Shown here: piece after piece, positions 41,730 to 50,800 of the stretch
How positions within the stretch are numbered: the stretch's first letter is position 1
How the letters are laid out: each line of letters opens with the position of its first letter
DNA from: Saccharomonospora cyanea NA-134
GTDB taxonomy: Bacteria; Actinomycetota; Actinomycetes; Mycobacteriales; Pseudonocardiaceae
Direction of reading: 5' to 3'
Length of the DNA stretch: 64,000 nucleotides
Assembly: GCF_000244975.1 (NCBI RefSeq)
Contig: NZ_CM001440.1
Location: 795,538-859,537 of the forward strand
The notes under the pieces: model-generated
Database searches by the model: none
Told to the model about the DNA's origin: nothing
What the model saw: the letters and a program-made list of their open reading frames with translations, nothing else
Position numbers and translations under genes: made by a program

Positions 41730-42137
41730 ATGCCGGACGTCCGTGACTTCCGACGTGCCTGTTACGCCGTCGCCCGTCGCACCGGTGGAGAGATCGTCGG
41801 GTTCCACCTCGCCACCGGCGTGGCCCCGAACTTCCACCAGGGGCTCATCGCCTATCCCGACCGCACGGTCGCCGTGGTGTGTACGCGTGACTCGGCGATA
41901 CTGGCCGTCGCGGAGCCGCGAGCCGTCGACCGTCACACGGAATCAGGCCCACTGACGTTCGTCGATCGGCCCGAGCTGTCGGCGGTCCTGGCGGAGCTGC
42001 CGGGGTTCCGGGTGCTCACCCGGTCCGAACTGGACGCCCAGTTCGATGCCGCGGCCTGGCCCGATGTCCTGGCGGAGGACGTCAGGTACTGGCGTCCCAC
42101 CTGCCTCGGCGAAGCGCTCTTCAACTACTGGGACTGA
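41730..42137 (+). CDS. Conserved actinobacterial protein of unknown function
   Basis: A 135-residue soluble protein beginning MPDVRDFRRACYAVARRTGGE, with features such as GVAPNFHQGLIAYPDRTVAVVC and the ending DVRYWRPTCLGEALFNYWD. I recall it only as a hypothetical protein found in actinobacteria. ATG 41730 follows a CCTCCCGGG stretch without a clear ribosome site. It lies between rnpB and a convergent methyltransferase. No function is assigned. Confidence 0.7.
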   Translation: MPDVRDFRRACYAVARRTGGEIVGFHLATGVAPNFHQGLIAYPDRTVAVVCTRDSAILAVAEPRAVDRHTESGPLTFVDRPELSAVLAELPGFRVLTRSELDAQFDAAAWPDVLAEDVRYWRPTCLGEALFNYWD

Positions 42138-42205
42138 CGAGCCCTCACCCCGGCGTCGGCAAGGTTCGAGTGGAGGCCCGTGATCGCGTGGCGCGGCCGG
42201 CACCG

Positions 42206-42913
42206 TCACGGTGTCATGCGGAAGGTGACGTAGTCGACCGTCCAGCCGTCCTTGGTCAGGCTTCGCTCGGCGACGACGGTGCGGTCGAAGCCCGCCTCGT
42301 CGGTGAGGAACGTCAGGTGGTCCAGATCACCCGAAGTCCCGAAGAAGACCAGCATGCGGCCGTCGTCGGTCAGGTGTTCGCGCGCTTGCCGGAAGAATCT
42401 CGTCATGGCTCCGTAGTTCTCGTCGGTGATCGCCGTCTCGAACAGCGTGCGAGGCCGGAACCAGCGAAACGGCGGATCGAACACGATGAGGTCGAACCGG
42501 CCGTGGACGTGGCTGAAGACGTCGCTGTGACGGATCTCGATCCGATCGGCGACGTCGTTGCGTCGCGCGTTGTCCCGCGCGGCCTCCAGCGCCTTCGGGT
42601 TGACGTCCACGGCCAGCACCGCCTCGGCTGTGGACGCGGCGAGGACTGCGTTCACGCCGCTGCCGGTGCCCATGTCGAGCACGCGGTCGGTGTCGCGGAC
42701 CTCGTCGAGAACGGCACCGCCCAACAGTTCCGACACCGGAGTGAGGGGCATGACGTCGGGTGGGACCACGATGTCGCGGCCGAAGTAGGTGACCCGCTGC
42801 GTCTCGCGTGCGGAGTCACCGAGGTAGGCCCTCTCGTGCCAGCGACGGATGCGCTCGATCCGGTCGGCCGACATGCGTGGGCGGTGGGCGGGAAGTTCGG
42901 CGTCGTCGGTCAT
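42206..42913 (-). CDS. Small-domain class I methyltransferase (PrmC/RlmG-like)
   Basis: A 235-residue SAM-dependent methyltransferase. SAM motif I is VLDMGTGSGVNAVLAA, the acidic motif VLAVDVNPKAL, and the catalytic motif IVFDPPFRWFRP, a DPPF form of the NPPY motif seen in enzymes that methylate amide or base nitrogens. An N-terminal arm of about 60 residues (RIERIRRWHERAYLG) precedes the core. The substrate, such as glutamine or an RNA base, cannot be fixed. ATG 42913 is the likely start; reading continues upstream without family signal. Confidence 0.85.
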   Translation of the reverse strand: MTDDAELPAHRPRMSADRIERIRRWHERAYLGDSARETQRVTYFGRDIVVPPDVMPLTPVSELLGGAVLDEVRDTDRVLDMGTGSGVNAVLAASTAEAVLAVDVNPKALEAARDNARRNDVADRIEIRHSDVFSHVHGRFDLIVFDPPFRWFRPRTLFETAITDENYGAMTRFFRQAREHLTDDGRMLVFFGTSGDLDHLTFLTDEAGFDRTVVAERSLTKDGWTVDYVTFRMTP

Positions 42914-43045
42914 TCCGGAACGGTAGCGGCGCCTGACCGGCCGGTCACCCGATTCGGAAAAGCATGTGGCCTTGCCGGTCCCGAAGACAGCACCGGCGCG
43001 TTCGGACCTTCCCGAGGCGGCTGCTCGAACACTAGGGTGAGTCGC

Positions 43046-43909
43046 ATGGACCGCGCCGTTGCCTCCGAAGTCGCCCTGCGCTGTCACAGGGCGCTCGAGC
43101 CGCTGCACAGCTTCGTCTACTTCGCACCCGAGGTGGAGCAGGCCTTCATCGACGCGGGTCTGGAGTCCGGCCGCATGCCTTACTTCGCGGGCCGGGCCGC
43201 GCCGCTGGGCCCCGTGGGCGCGGGCGTGGTGGCCGCGACGTTCTACAACTTCAATCCCCGTCTCGTGGCGCGCTGCATCCCGAAGGCGTGGAGTCTCGTG
43301 GAGCCCACCGAGATCGTGAAGCTGCGCTTCGCGGGCGCCGAGGCCGCCCTGCGCCGGCTCCTCGGCGACGCGGTGGACGCCCCCGAGCTGGCCGAACTCG
43401 CCGAGCTCGTGCGCGAGGCCGCGGAGGCGTGCACACCCGAGGGGCGCCCGCTGTTCGCCGCCCACGCCGATCTCCCATGGCCCGACGGCCCCGTGGCGAC
43501 GCTGTGGCACGGCGCGAGCCTGCTGCGGGAGCACCGGGGGGACGGGCACATCGGCGTCCTGGTCGCCGAAGGACTGTCCGGCCTCGAAGCCCTCGTCACG
43601 CACACCGCCACCGGGAAGGGTTTCCGCGCCGACGTCGCCAAGCGGCTGCGCGGGTGGAGCGACGAGGAGTGGGTGAGCGCGGAGAAGCAGCTGTGCGAAC
43701 GGGAGATCCTCGACGCCGACGGCGCGCTGACACCGCGGGGGGAGGCGCTGCGCACGCGGCTGGAGGAGCGCACCGACGAGGTCGCCTCCGCGCCGTACCG
43801 GCGGATCGGTGAGGACTCGGCGCGCCGCATCGCCGAGCTCGCCAAACCCTTCGCGCGGACGGTGCTGAAGGCCGGCGGCATCCCACGGGAGCTGTTCGCG
43901 AACCGCTAG
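43046..43909 (+). CDS. SCO6745-type conserved protein
   Basis: A 287-residue soluble protein. LEPLHSFVYFAPEVEQAF, YFAGRAAPLGPVGAGVVAATFYNFNP, VATLWHGASLLREHRGDGH and VTHTATGKGF place it in the actinobacterial SCO6745 family, which has a winged-helix-like C-terminal half (YRRIGEDSARRIAELAKPF). The function is unknown. It is divergent from the methyltransferase, with 132 bases between them. Confidence 0.82.
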   Translation: MDRAVASEVALRCHRALEPLHSFVYFAPEVEQAFIDAGLESGRMPYFAGRAAPLGPVGAGVVAATFYNFNPRLVARCIPKAWSLVEPTEIVKLRFAGAEAALRRLLGDAVDAPELAELAELVREAAEACTPEGRPLFAAHADLPWPDGPVATLWHGASLLREHRGDGHIGVLVAEGLSGLEALVTHTATGKGFRADVAKRLRGWSDEEWVSAEKQLCEREILDADGALTPRGEALRTRLEERTDEVASAPYRRIGEDSARRIAELAKPFARTVLKAGGIPRELFANR

Positions 43910-44433
43910 GCGCCGCGACAGCAGGTGTCGTGCGGCTGTGGACCCCGCCGCGGGCGAGGTGTCACGGCACGTCACCGGTCAGGGGCCGCTGTCCGGCAGG
44001 GCCGCTCCGTGCCGTCCCTCGTCCGGACGACTCGCAGGCCCTGCGCCGGTACAGGTCAGGACCACTGTCCGGTCTCCGTTCCCCGATTCCTCTGGGCATG
44101 GTTCACTGTCTTAGCGGTCACTGACCGAGGGAGTTCTGGCACACACTGTGAGGGGGCGTCGGTGCGTACGAGTGAACGCTGTCACGTGAGGGGACACCCG
44201 CACGGGTCGAGCGTGAACCACGCCGTCGGAGCCCGTGGACTGGGGGACGCTCGCGTCCCGGTGTGTGGGATCACGCAGGGAGGCCGAGTGGACGGGCCAC
44301 GGCACAGGGGTGGACCTTTGACCCCTACCAATCATCACGCCATGATGTTGGGTGAACACGGCACGTGCTGGACAACCGGTGCTGCGCACACCCGTGCGCC
44401 GCGCCACACACCCCGGCCACTCGGGAGCATGCG
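43910..44433. other. Long leader region of the secretion-like operon
   Basis: 524 bases without a convincing gene. One reading frame spans most of it but shows no codon bias or family motif. The right end has a good promoter at 44318-44346, leaving a leader of about 80 bases. No riboswitch consensus was recognised by eye. Confidence 0.5.
44318..44346 (+). promoter_or_regulatory. Candidate sigma-70-type promoter of the secretion-like operon
   Basis: TTGACC (44318-44323), a 17-base spacer, then CATGAT (44341-44346) fit the main actinobacterial promoter pattern. Transcription would start near 44353, about 80 bases before the first gene. Confidence 0.5.
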
Positions 44434-44697
44434 ATGACCACGATGACGCTTGCGACACTCGCGCAGGCCGAGCTCGACACGGACAACGTCCAGGGCTGGA
44501 TCCTGGACAACATCATCCCGCTCGTGCTGCTCGCCGTCGCGCTGCTGCTGTTGTGGCTCGGTGGCGGCAAGGGCGACAACGCGGGTGTGATGCGCAGGTT
44601 GGCGGGTGTGGTCATCGCTCTGGCGATCGTCGGCCTCGCGGTCAGCGGGCTGGGCGTCGACGTCGGCCAGTGGCTGGCCAGTCTGTTCACGAGCTGA
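44434..44697 (+). CDS. Small two-TM membrane protein, first gene of the secretion-like operon
   Basis: An 87-residue protein. Two hydrophobic helices (IIPLVLLAVALLLLWLGGG, about 27-45, and LAGVVIALAIVGLAVSGLG, about 57-75) are joined by a short basic loop with lysines and arginines. Size, topology and position before a VirB4-like ATPase resemble VirB2/TrbC pilin-type subunits of type IV secretion systems, but similarity is by architecture only. GGGAG precedes ATG 44434. It is followed 15 bases later by a second membrane gene. Confidence 0.7.
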   Translation: MTTMTLATLAQAELDTDNVQGWILDNIIPLVLLAVALLLLWLGGGKGDNAGVMRRLAGVVIALAIVGLAVSGLGVDVGQWLASLFTS

Positions 44698-44712
44698 CGT
44701 AGGGCACGCGCG

Positions 44713-45189
44713 GTGCGCATTCGAACTGACGACGAGATCTACCGCGTCGACGCCGTCTGGCTCGGTCCGCCGAAGGCCACCTTCCCGTGGCGGGCGCGCT
44801 ACGTCGCGTGGGGCGTGGGGATCCCGGTTTTCCTCGTCGTGCTCGGTGTCGAGCGGCAGGTCGGTATCGGCTTCGACTTCTTCTCCACGGCGTGGGCGCT
44901 GGTCATCACCATCGCCCTCACCCGCATCATCACCTCGAAGATCAGCCACGAGCGTCCGCTGGGCGCGGTGTTCACGATGTGGTGGCGCGAACTCCACGCG
45001 CCCCGCGAACGCCGGACCCCGACGGGCGGTGCCGCGAGCGCGAGCAAGCTCAGAGTGAACCGCGAGCGGCCGAGACCGCGAGCCAAGCGCCGTGGCGGGG
45101 CCCGGCGTGGTGCGGCACCGCCGCCCGCTCCGTACCCGCCAGACAGCCCAGCACGAGCGCGCCGTCGCCCGGCGGCGGTCGGGAGGTAG
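44713..45189 (+). CDS. PrgI/VirB3-like membrane protein
   Basis: A 158-residue protein from GTG 44713. The first 100 residues have two membrane helices (ARYVAWGVGIPVFLVVLGV, then FFSTAWALVITIALTRIIT) in the arrangement of VirB3/PrgI proteins, small partners of the VirB4 ATPase. The last 55 residues are a basic, proline-rich cytoplasmic tail. The next gene starts three bases beyond the stop. Assignment rests on size, topology and context. Confidence 0.65.
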   Translation: MRIRTDDEIYRVDAVWLGPPKATFPWRARYVAWGVGIPVFLVVLGVERQVGIGFDFFSTAWALVITIALTRIITSKISHERPLGAVFTMWWRELHAPRERRTPTGGAASASKLRVNRERPRPRAKRRGGARRGAAPPPAPYPPDSPARARRRPAAVGR

Positions 45190-45192
45190 TCG

Positions 45193-48105
45193 TTGTTCGG
45201 TCGCGGCAGTAGCCGGAAAGCCCAGTACCCGGCAGCAGCGCAGAGGGCCGGAAGCGGCCGCCGGGGCAGGCGGCTGCCCGGCGAGCAGTCCATTCCCAGC
45301 TACACACCGTCGATCGCCGCTCGTTCGATCGACGGGCACCTGCTTCGCACCGGGCACGAGGTGTACGCGTGGTACCGGCTGGCGCCCCAGCGGTGGTCGT
45401 TCCGGTCGGACTCGCAGCGACGGGACCTGATCGCCGCGATCGCCGGCCAGTACGCGGAGCTCCAGGGCCGCTGGCTGCACCTTCGTGTCACCACCCGGCC
45501 GTATCCCATCAGGATGTGGGCCGAGGCGCACGTCCACAACGCCCACGGCCGCCCCTCCGACGTGCCGGATGCCCTGTCGTTCGACGACTACCTGGTCGGC
45601 GAGCAGCAGCAGTTGATGGGGCGGTCGATGGCGGAGAAGGAGGTCTACCTGGGGGTCCAGGTCCAGACCCGTCGGGTGGTCGACCGCGCGGTGGAACGTG
45701 CCGCGCCGTTGCTGCGCAAGATCCTGCCCGAGGCCGTGGACGCCGAGCTGGCCGCGTTGGACTCCGAGGTGGAGCACCTCGACCAGGTCATCGGCGCGCC
45801 GGGCCTCGAGGGGCGTCCGGTGCAGGCCGAGGAGATGTCCTGGTTGATGCACCGTTCGTGCTCGCTGGGGCTGCCCGCGCCGAGGAACCTGCCCGCCGTG
45901 CCGGGGGCGGCGTGGGAGCCGGAGGACCTCGCGAGCTTCACCGACGCCGCGGACTTCCACTGCGAGCCGTACGCGCCCACCGTCACGGTGCGGGGCCGCA
46001 CCGGCTCCAACGCGGGCGTCGCGCGGCACGTCGCCGTCCTCACCGTGGGCCAGATGCACGGCCTTTCGATCCCCGAGGTCGACGACCCGTGGGTGCAGCA
46101 CGCCGACCGGCTGCCGTCGGCGGTGGAGTGGTCGGCGCGCATCTACGTGCGTAGGCCGGAAGAGGTCGCGGGCGAGCTGCAACGGCAGATGAACAAGGTG
46201 CGCTCCCAGGTCAAGCACTACACCGACGAGCACGACCTGGAGCCGCCGCAGTCGTTGGCCCGGCAGGCGTCGCGGGTGCTGGAGATCGACGACGAGATGA
46301 CGTCGGGGTTCACGGCACTGGCCACGCGCGTGCGGTCGTGGTGGCGGCTCGCGGTGTCCGGTCCCACGGAGCGGGACGCGCTGCGACTCGCGCAGCAGTT
46401 GCTCGACCTCTACAAACCCAAGATCGCGATCGAGCATCCGGAGGCGCAGTACGCGCTGGCGCGGGAGTTCATCCCGGGTGAGCCGCTGTCGTCCGGCGCG
46501 TATCTGCGCCGGGGTTCGGTGGTGTGGGCCGCCTCGGCCGTGCCCACCGCGACGGCCGAGGTGGGCGACCGGCGCGGCATCCTGCTCGGCGAGACCTGCA
46601 CGGCCACCCGCAGGCCCGTCGCGTGGGACCCGTGGATGGCGCAGGAAGTCCGAGACGGCTCCGGCCTGACGGCGATGGTGGCGGGCCTCGGTGGCGGCAA
46701 GTCGTTCCTCGGTGGCGGCATCGTCTACAAGACGCTGCGGGCGGGAGCCCACTGGACGATCCTCGACCCGTCGGGGCCGTTGTCGGCGTTGTGCGAGCTG
46801 CCGGAGATCCGGCCGTACGCGCGGCCGATCAACCTGCTCAACGCCCAGCCGGGCATCCTCAACCCGTACCGTGTCGTGGCCGAGCCACAGCTCGAACACT
46901 TCATGGACGAGGACGACCCCGAGCGGGCGTGGCGAAGGGAACGCGCGCTGGCGGGCGCGACCCGGCGACGTCTCGTGCTGGACGTGCTCACCGGTGTGCT
47001 GCCGTACGAGGTGGCGCGGATGCCACAGACACGCATCGTGCTGCTCCGCGCCGTGCGCCGGGTCGGGGGACGCTACGACGCCGACCCCGGCCAGGTGATC
47101 GACGCGCTGCGCCGCGACTCCAGTGAGCACCACGAACACGCCGTCGTGGTGGCCGACTTCCTCGACGAGCTGCGCGAACGCATGTCGCTGCTCATCCCCG
47201 AAGCCGACGCCGACCCGTACTCCGACACCCGTGACGACCGGCTCACCGTCCTCACGATGGCCGGACTGACGCTTCCGAAGGAGGGCGTGGGCCGGGAGCA
47301 CTGGACCGACGCCGAGGCGCTCGGTGTCGAGATGCTCAACCTCGCGGCGTGGCTCACCCAACGCTCGGTGTACGAGAAGCCGAAGGAGGAACGCAAGGGC
47401 GTCTGGATCGACGAGGCGTTCTTCCTGTCCGAGGTGCCCACAGGGCGGGTGCTCATGAACCGGTTCGCGCGCGACTCGCGGAAGTGGAACGTGCGCGTGC
47501 TGCTGTCGTCGCAGATCCCCGCCGACTTCCTGAGGATCCAGGGCTTCGTGGCACTGCTCGACTCGGTGTTCGTGGGCCGGCTCGACGACGACGAGACCCA
47601 GTCCGACGCGTTGCGCCTGCTCAAGGTGCCGGTCGGGGTGGGCTACGAGCACGTGGTCGCGGCGCTGGGCCGCAGGCCGGGTTCGCGCCGCGACGTCGAG
47701 CGTGACACCGAGCCGCGGCAGTTCATCTTCGCCGACGGCGCCGGTGGCGTCGAACGTATCCGGGTGGACTTCTCCGGTCCGCACCTCGAACACCTGCGCA
47801 CGGCACTCGACACCACACCCGGTTCGGCGTCGAACGCCGCGCGCCGGGCTCCCACCGCCGGTGGTGCGGCCAACGAGAACGGTGGGAGCGAGGGCGCCGC
47901 GCCTCTGCCCGAGCCACCGGAGCCGGAGCTGGACGAGGAACTGGAACGCGCGGCGGAGCGGGAGGTCGGCCTCACCGAGGAGGACGTGCTGGCGGGCACG
48001 ACCGAGGCCGACGGCGCACGTGAGAACGGGGCCGGGAAGGCGCGCTCGGAGGGCAAGGAGCACGCGGGAGCCGGCAAGGGCGGCACCGGCAGGGATGCGG
48101 CATGA
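45193..48105 (+). CDS. VirB4-like secretion ATPase
   Basis: A 970-residue ATPase, the probable motor of the machine. The first 430 residues are a poorly conserved N-terminal domain. The ATPase core has Walker A MVAGLGGGKSFLGGG near residue 495 and Walker B GVWIDEAFFLS near residue 737. RDSRKWNVRVLLSSQIPADF, after it, matches the arginine/glutamine motif of VirB4/TraC ATPases. The tail (about 880-970) is acidic and low-complexity. TTG at 45193 is supported by GGGAGG six bases upstream. The stop overlaps the next gene by ATGA. No relaxase or VirD4 coupling protein is nearby, so DNA transfer is unlikely to be its main task. Confidence 0.88.
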   Translation: MFGRGSSRKAQYPAAAQRAGSGRRGRRLPGEQSIPSYTPSIAARSIDGHLLRTGHEVYAWYRLAPQRWSFRSDSQRRDLIAAIAGQYAELQGRWLHLRVTTRPYPIRMWAEAHVHNAHGRPSDVPDALSFDDYLVGEQQQLMGRSMAEKEVYLGVQVQTRRVVDRAVERAAPLLRKILPEAVDAELAALDSEVEHLDQVIGAPGLEGRPVQAEEMSWLMHRSCSLGLPAPRNLPAVPGAAWEPEDLASFTDAADFHCEPYAPTVTVRGRTGSNAGVARHVAVLTVGQMHGLSIPEVDDPWVQHADRLPSAVEWSARIYVRRPEEVAGELQRQMNKVRSQVKHYTDEHDLEPPQSLARQASRVLEIDDEMTSGFTALATRVRSWWRLAVSGPTERDALRLAQQLLDLYKPKIAIEHPEAQYALAREFIPGEPLSSGAYLRRGSVVWAASAVPTATAEVGDRRGILLGETCTATRRPVAWDPWMAQEVRDGSGLTAMVAGLGGGKSFLGGGIVYKTLRAGAHWTILDPSGPLSALCELPEIRPYARPINLLNAQPGILNPYRVVAEPQLEHFMDEDDPERAWRRERALAGATRRRLVLDVLTGVLPYEVARMPQTRIVLLRAVRRVGGRYDADPGQVIDALRRDSSEHHEHAVVVADFLDELRERMSLLIPEADADPYSDTRDDRLTVLTMAGLTLPKEGVGREHWTDAEALGVEMLNLAAWLTQRSVYEKPKEERKGVWIDEAFFLSEVPTGRVLMNRFARDSRKWNVRVLLSSQIPADFLRIQGFVALLDSVFVGRLDDDETQSDALRLLKVPVGVGYEHVVAALGRRPGSRRDVERDTEPRQFIFADGAGGVERIRVDFSGPHLEHLRTALDTTPGSASNAARRAPTAGGAANENGGSEGAAPLPEPPEPELDEELERAAEREVGLTEEDVLAGTTEADGARENGAGKARSEGKEHAGAGKGGTGRDAA

Positions 48106-50150
48106 ACACGATCATGACGTTGGTGGCCGTGGCCTGCTGCGCGTGGGCGTGGCGGGCGCTGCGGGCGCGCCGTCGTGGCGGCCCCGTGCGGCGCAGGGGG
48201 CCCGCGCTCGCGATGGTCGTGGCGGTGCTGGGGCTCCAACTGACGATCACCGCGCCCGCGTCCGCGCAGGACGGGTGCGAGGTCCCGAACCCGGAACGCC
48301 CTGGGTCGGGCATGGTGGGCGCCATCGACCCACCGGCCGCGAACGGGGAGGCGGGCAGCGCCTACCTCGACTACAGCTACGCGGGCATGGTGTGGCACGT
48401 CTACGACTGCGACAACGGCGCGCTCAGCCTCGGCTCGCCGGAGTCCACCATCGACACGTGGGCGGGCAACCAGCTCTTCAACATCGCCAAGAACATCGTC
48501 GGCGCCACGAACTCGCTGCACTACACGGTGCTGGAGGGCGGGCTGCTCAACCCGATCTACAACGCCGTTTCGGAGGGCGCGAAGGCCGTCTACGACAACG
48601 TCTACACCCAGCTCTTCGGCCTCTTCGCCCTGCTGCTGGCGATCCTGCTGTTCCGCAACATCTGGCGGGGCGACCTGTCCACGGTGAGCAAACGCGCGCT
48701 GTTCGCGCTCGGCGGGGTGTGGCTGGCCGCGTCGTCGATGGCGCTGCTGCGCTACTACGACGACATCGACCGCGCCATCGTGCAGACCACCACCAACATC
48801 CAGGCCGGGTTCGTCGACGAGACCGAAGACCGTGTGGTGCGGCACATCCTGCCCACCGACCTGCACAACGAGGTGGTCTACGACAACTGGCTGCGTGGGG
48901 AGTTCGGTGCTCCCGACTCACCGCAGGCGGACGAGTTCGGCAGGGAGTTGCTCGACGCGCAGGCGTTCACGTGGGAGGAGATGCGCAGCGGCGACGACGC
49001 CGACGAGGCGCTGATCGAGGAGAAGAAGTCGGCGTACCGCGAGATCGCGGGCCAACTCGGCCCCGCGTCGGGCTACTTCACGGGTGAGGACGGCAGCCGC
49101 ACCGGCGTCGGCTTCCTCGCGTTCCTGCAGAGCCTGTGTTACGCGCTGTTCCAGTTGTTCGCGAAGGCGGCGGTGCTGCTGGCGCAGATCCTGGTGCGCC
49201 TGTTCACGTTGACGGCACCGCTGATCGGTCTCGTCGCGATCCTGCACCACGACATCCTGCGCCGTGTCGGCCGGGTCGTCGGAACGGTCGCGTTCAACCT
49301 GCTGGTGCTGTCGGTGCTCGCGGGTGTGCAGGCGTTGCTGTTGCGGGCCATCTTCACGGCGGGCAGCGCGCTGTCGATGCTGACCCAGATGGTGGTCGCG
49401 GGCCTGGTCACCGTGTTGCTGTTCATGGTGGGCAAGCCGGGCAAACGGTTGTGGCAGATGGTGGAGATGTCCGTCGGCATGGTCGGTGCGGCGGTGCCGA
49501 CGCCGCGCGGAGGCCTCTTCTCCCGGTTCCGCCGTGGCGGTGACACGCCCAGCCCCCAGGACGAGTTCTGGAAGACGGTGGCGGAGCAGGACGCCGCCGA
49601 GGGCGGTGCGAACACGCGGGGCACCGGAGGGGTGCTCGCGGGTGGGCGCAACCGTCCCGAAGCGACGGTCGTGGCCACGGCCGAGCGCCTCGACACGCGG
49701 GCGGGCGGTGGTGCGCACCCGGCCACGCTGTGGTCGCCCGGTGCGCGGGCGGCGTTGCCCGCGGCGGGAAGCGACTCCGCGGGGGTGTTCGGCGGGTACC
49801 CGCCGAGCCGGTCACCCGGTGACTACGTGAGTGGGCAGGGCCCTATGCCGGTGGTCTCGGGCGGCAGCCGCAGGGTCGATACCGCGCCGGTGAGCGATCC
49901 CGGCTGGGACCGGCTGGACGACGTGGATCCCGTGGTGGTGCCGTCGCGACTGTCGGCGAGCGCCGACCCCGTGACGGCGGCGCCGTCCACCTCGCCCCCG
50001 GTGCGGAACGCGGCTCCGGCCGCCGTGCCGCAGCCTCGCCGCGTGGAACACGAGCTGGTGGCGGGCAAGCCCGTGTTCGTGCTCTACCGGCCGTCGCGGG
50101 GACTCGAGGTCCGTGACGACGGTCGCGACACCGACCGCGTGGTCCGGTAG
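48102..50150 (+). CDS. VirB6/TrbL-like polytopic membrane protein
   Basis: A 682-residue membrane protein. A probable signal or anchor ends near ITAPASAQDG; an extracytoplasmic segment with two cysteines follows. Multiple helices include LFGLFALLLAILLF, ALFALGGVWLAASSMALL, FAKAAVLLAQILVRLFTLTA, FNLLVLSVLAGVQALLLRAI and LTQMVVAGLVTVLLFMV. A cytoplasmic, proline/glycine-rich tail of about 200 residues ends the protein. Topology and position after VirB4 are those of the VirB6/TrbL channel subunit. ATGA overlap couples it to the ATPase. Confidence 0.78.
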   Translation: MNTIMTLVAVACCAWAWRALRARRRGGPVRRRGPALAMVVAVLGLQLTITAPASAQDGCEVPNPERPGSGMVGAIDPPAANGEAGSAYLDYSYAGMVWHVYDCDNGALSLGSPESTIDTWAGNQLFNIAKNIVGATNSLHYTVLEGGLLNPIYNAVSEGAKAVYDNVYTQLFGLFALLLAILLFRNIWRGDLSTVSKRALFALGGVWLAASSMALLRYYDDIDRAIVQTTTNIQAGFVDETEDRVVRHILPTDLHNEVVYDNWLRGEFGAPDSPQADEFGRELLDAQAFTWEEMRSGDDADEALIEEKKSAYREIAGQLGPASGYFTGEDGSRTGVGFLAFLQSLCYALFQLFAKAAVLLAQILVRLFTLTAPLIGLVAILHHDILRRVGRVVGTVAFNLLVLSVLAGVQALLLRAIFTAGSALSMLTQMVVAGLVTVLLFMVGKPGKRLWQMVEMSVGMVGAAVPTPRGGLFSRFRRGGDTPSPQDEFWKTVAEQDAAEGGANTRGTGGVLAGGRNRPEATVVATAERLDTRAGGGAHPATLWSPGARAALPAAGSDSAGVFGGYPPSRSPGDYVSGQGPMPVVSGGSRRVDTAPVSDPGWDRLDDVDPVVVPSRLSASADPVTAAPSTSPPVRNAAPAAVPQPRRVEHELVAGKPVFVLYRPSRGLEVRDDGRDTDRVVR

Positions 50151-50161
50151 GGGGCGCGGGT

Positions 50162-50785
50162 ATGCCGATTCGTACGAACCGGGGCCGGGCGGCGGTGTAC
50201 CGCCGCCTGTGGGGCTGGCCGATGCGCTCGCCGACACACCTCGTGGGCACCGTCGTCCTGGTCGTCGCGTTGATGATCGCCGCGGGGCTGCTCGTCCCGA
50301 GACTGGTGGGTGACAACGGGACGGCTCCCGGCTCGCCGGGGGCGGCCGGGTCCACTGGGTCCACTTCGGACAGTGTCGCTCGCTCGCCGGAGGGCAGCGC
50401 GGAGCCGACGCTCGACCGGGAGACGCTCCCGACGCGTCTTTCCGAACCGCTCGCCACGCCCACCACGGCCGAGCCCGCGCCCGAGGCGTTGGAGGTGGCG
50501 AAGCAGTGGGTCACCGCGTGGGCGGCCGCGCCGGAGGACGGTGCCCAGGACGCGTGGCTGGAGAGCCTGCGCCCGTACACCACGGCGGAGTTCCTGCCGC
50601 AGCTTCGAACCGTGGACCCGTCCAACGTCGAGGCCACCAAGGTCGTCGGTGAGCCGAAGGCACGTGAGGCCTACACCCGGTCGGTGAAGGCCGAGGTCAC
50701 CACCGACGGGCCGACGTTGCTCGTCACCGTGATCGAGACCGACGACGGGTGGCGGGTGACCGGCTACACCGAGGCAGTCGAGTGA
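50162..50785 (+). CDS. VirB8/TcpC-like bitopic membrane protein
   Basis: A 207-residue protein. A basic N-terminus and one helix (VGTVVLVVALMIAAGLLVP, about 28-46) are followed by a Ser/Thr/Pro linker. A compact C-terminal domain (ALEVAKQWVTAWAAAP, then TVIETDDGWRVTGYTEAVE) looks like the NTF2-like fold of VirB8/TcpC and conjugation scaffold proteins. ATG 50162 lies 11 bases past the preceding stop. The next gene begins 15 bases after its stop. Confidence 0.7.
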   Translation: MPIRTNRGRAAVYRRLWGWPMRSPTHLVGTVVLVVALMIAAGLLVPRLVGDNGTAPGSPGAAGSTGSTSDSVARSPEGSAEPTLDRETLPTRLSEPLATPTTAEPAPEALEVAKQWVTAWAAAPEDGAQDAWLESLRPYTTAEFLPQLRTVDPSNVEATKVVGEPKAREAYTRSVKAEVTTDGPTLLVTVIETDDGWRVTGYTEAVE

Positions 50786-50800
50786 GGGGGTGATGCCGCC

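Noticed and set aside
43910-44433. Possible riboswitch or small gene in the leader of the secretion-like operon
   Set aside because: No conserved riboswitch core was recognised by eye, and the 170-codon frame has no codon bias or motif; a covariance-model search would decide.
44335-48063. 1242-codon open frame on the minus strand opposite the VirB4-like gene
   Set aside because: No motif, Arg/His-rich, and it would run against the whole secretion-like operon with its matched overlaps and ribosome sites.
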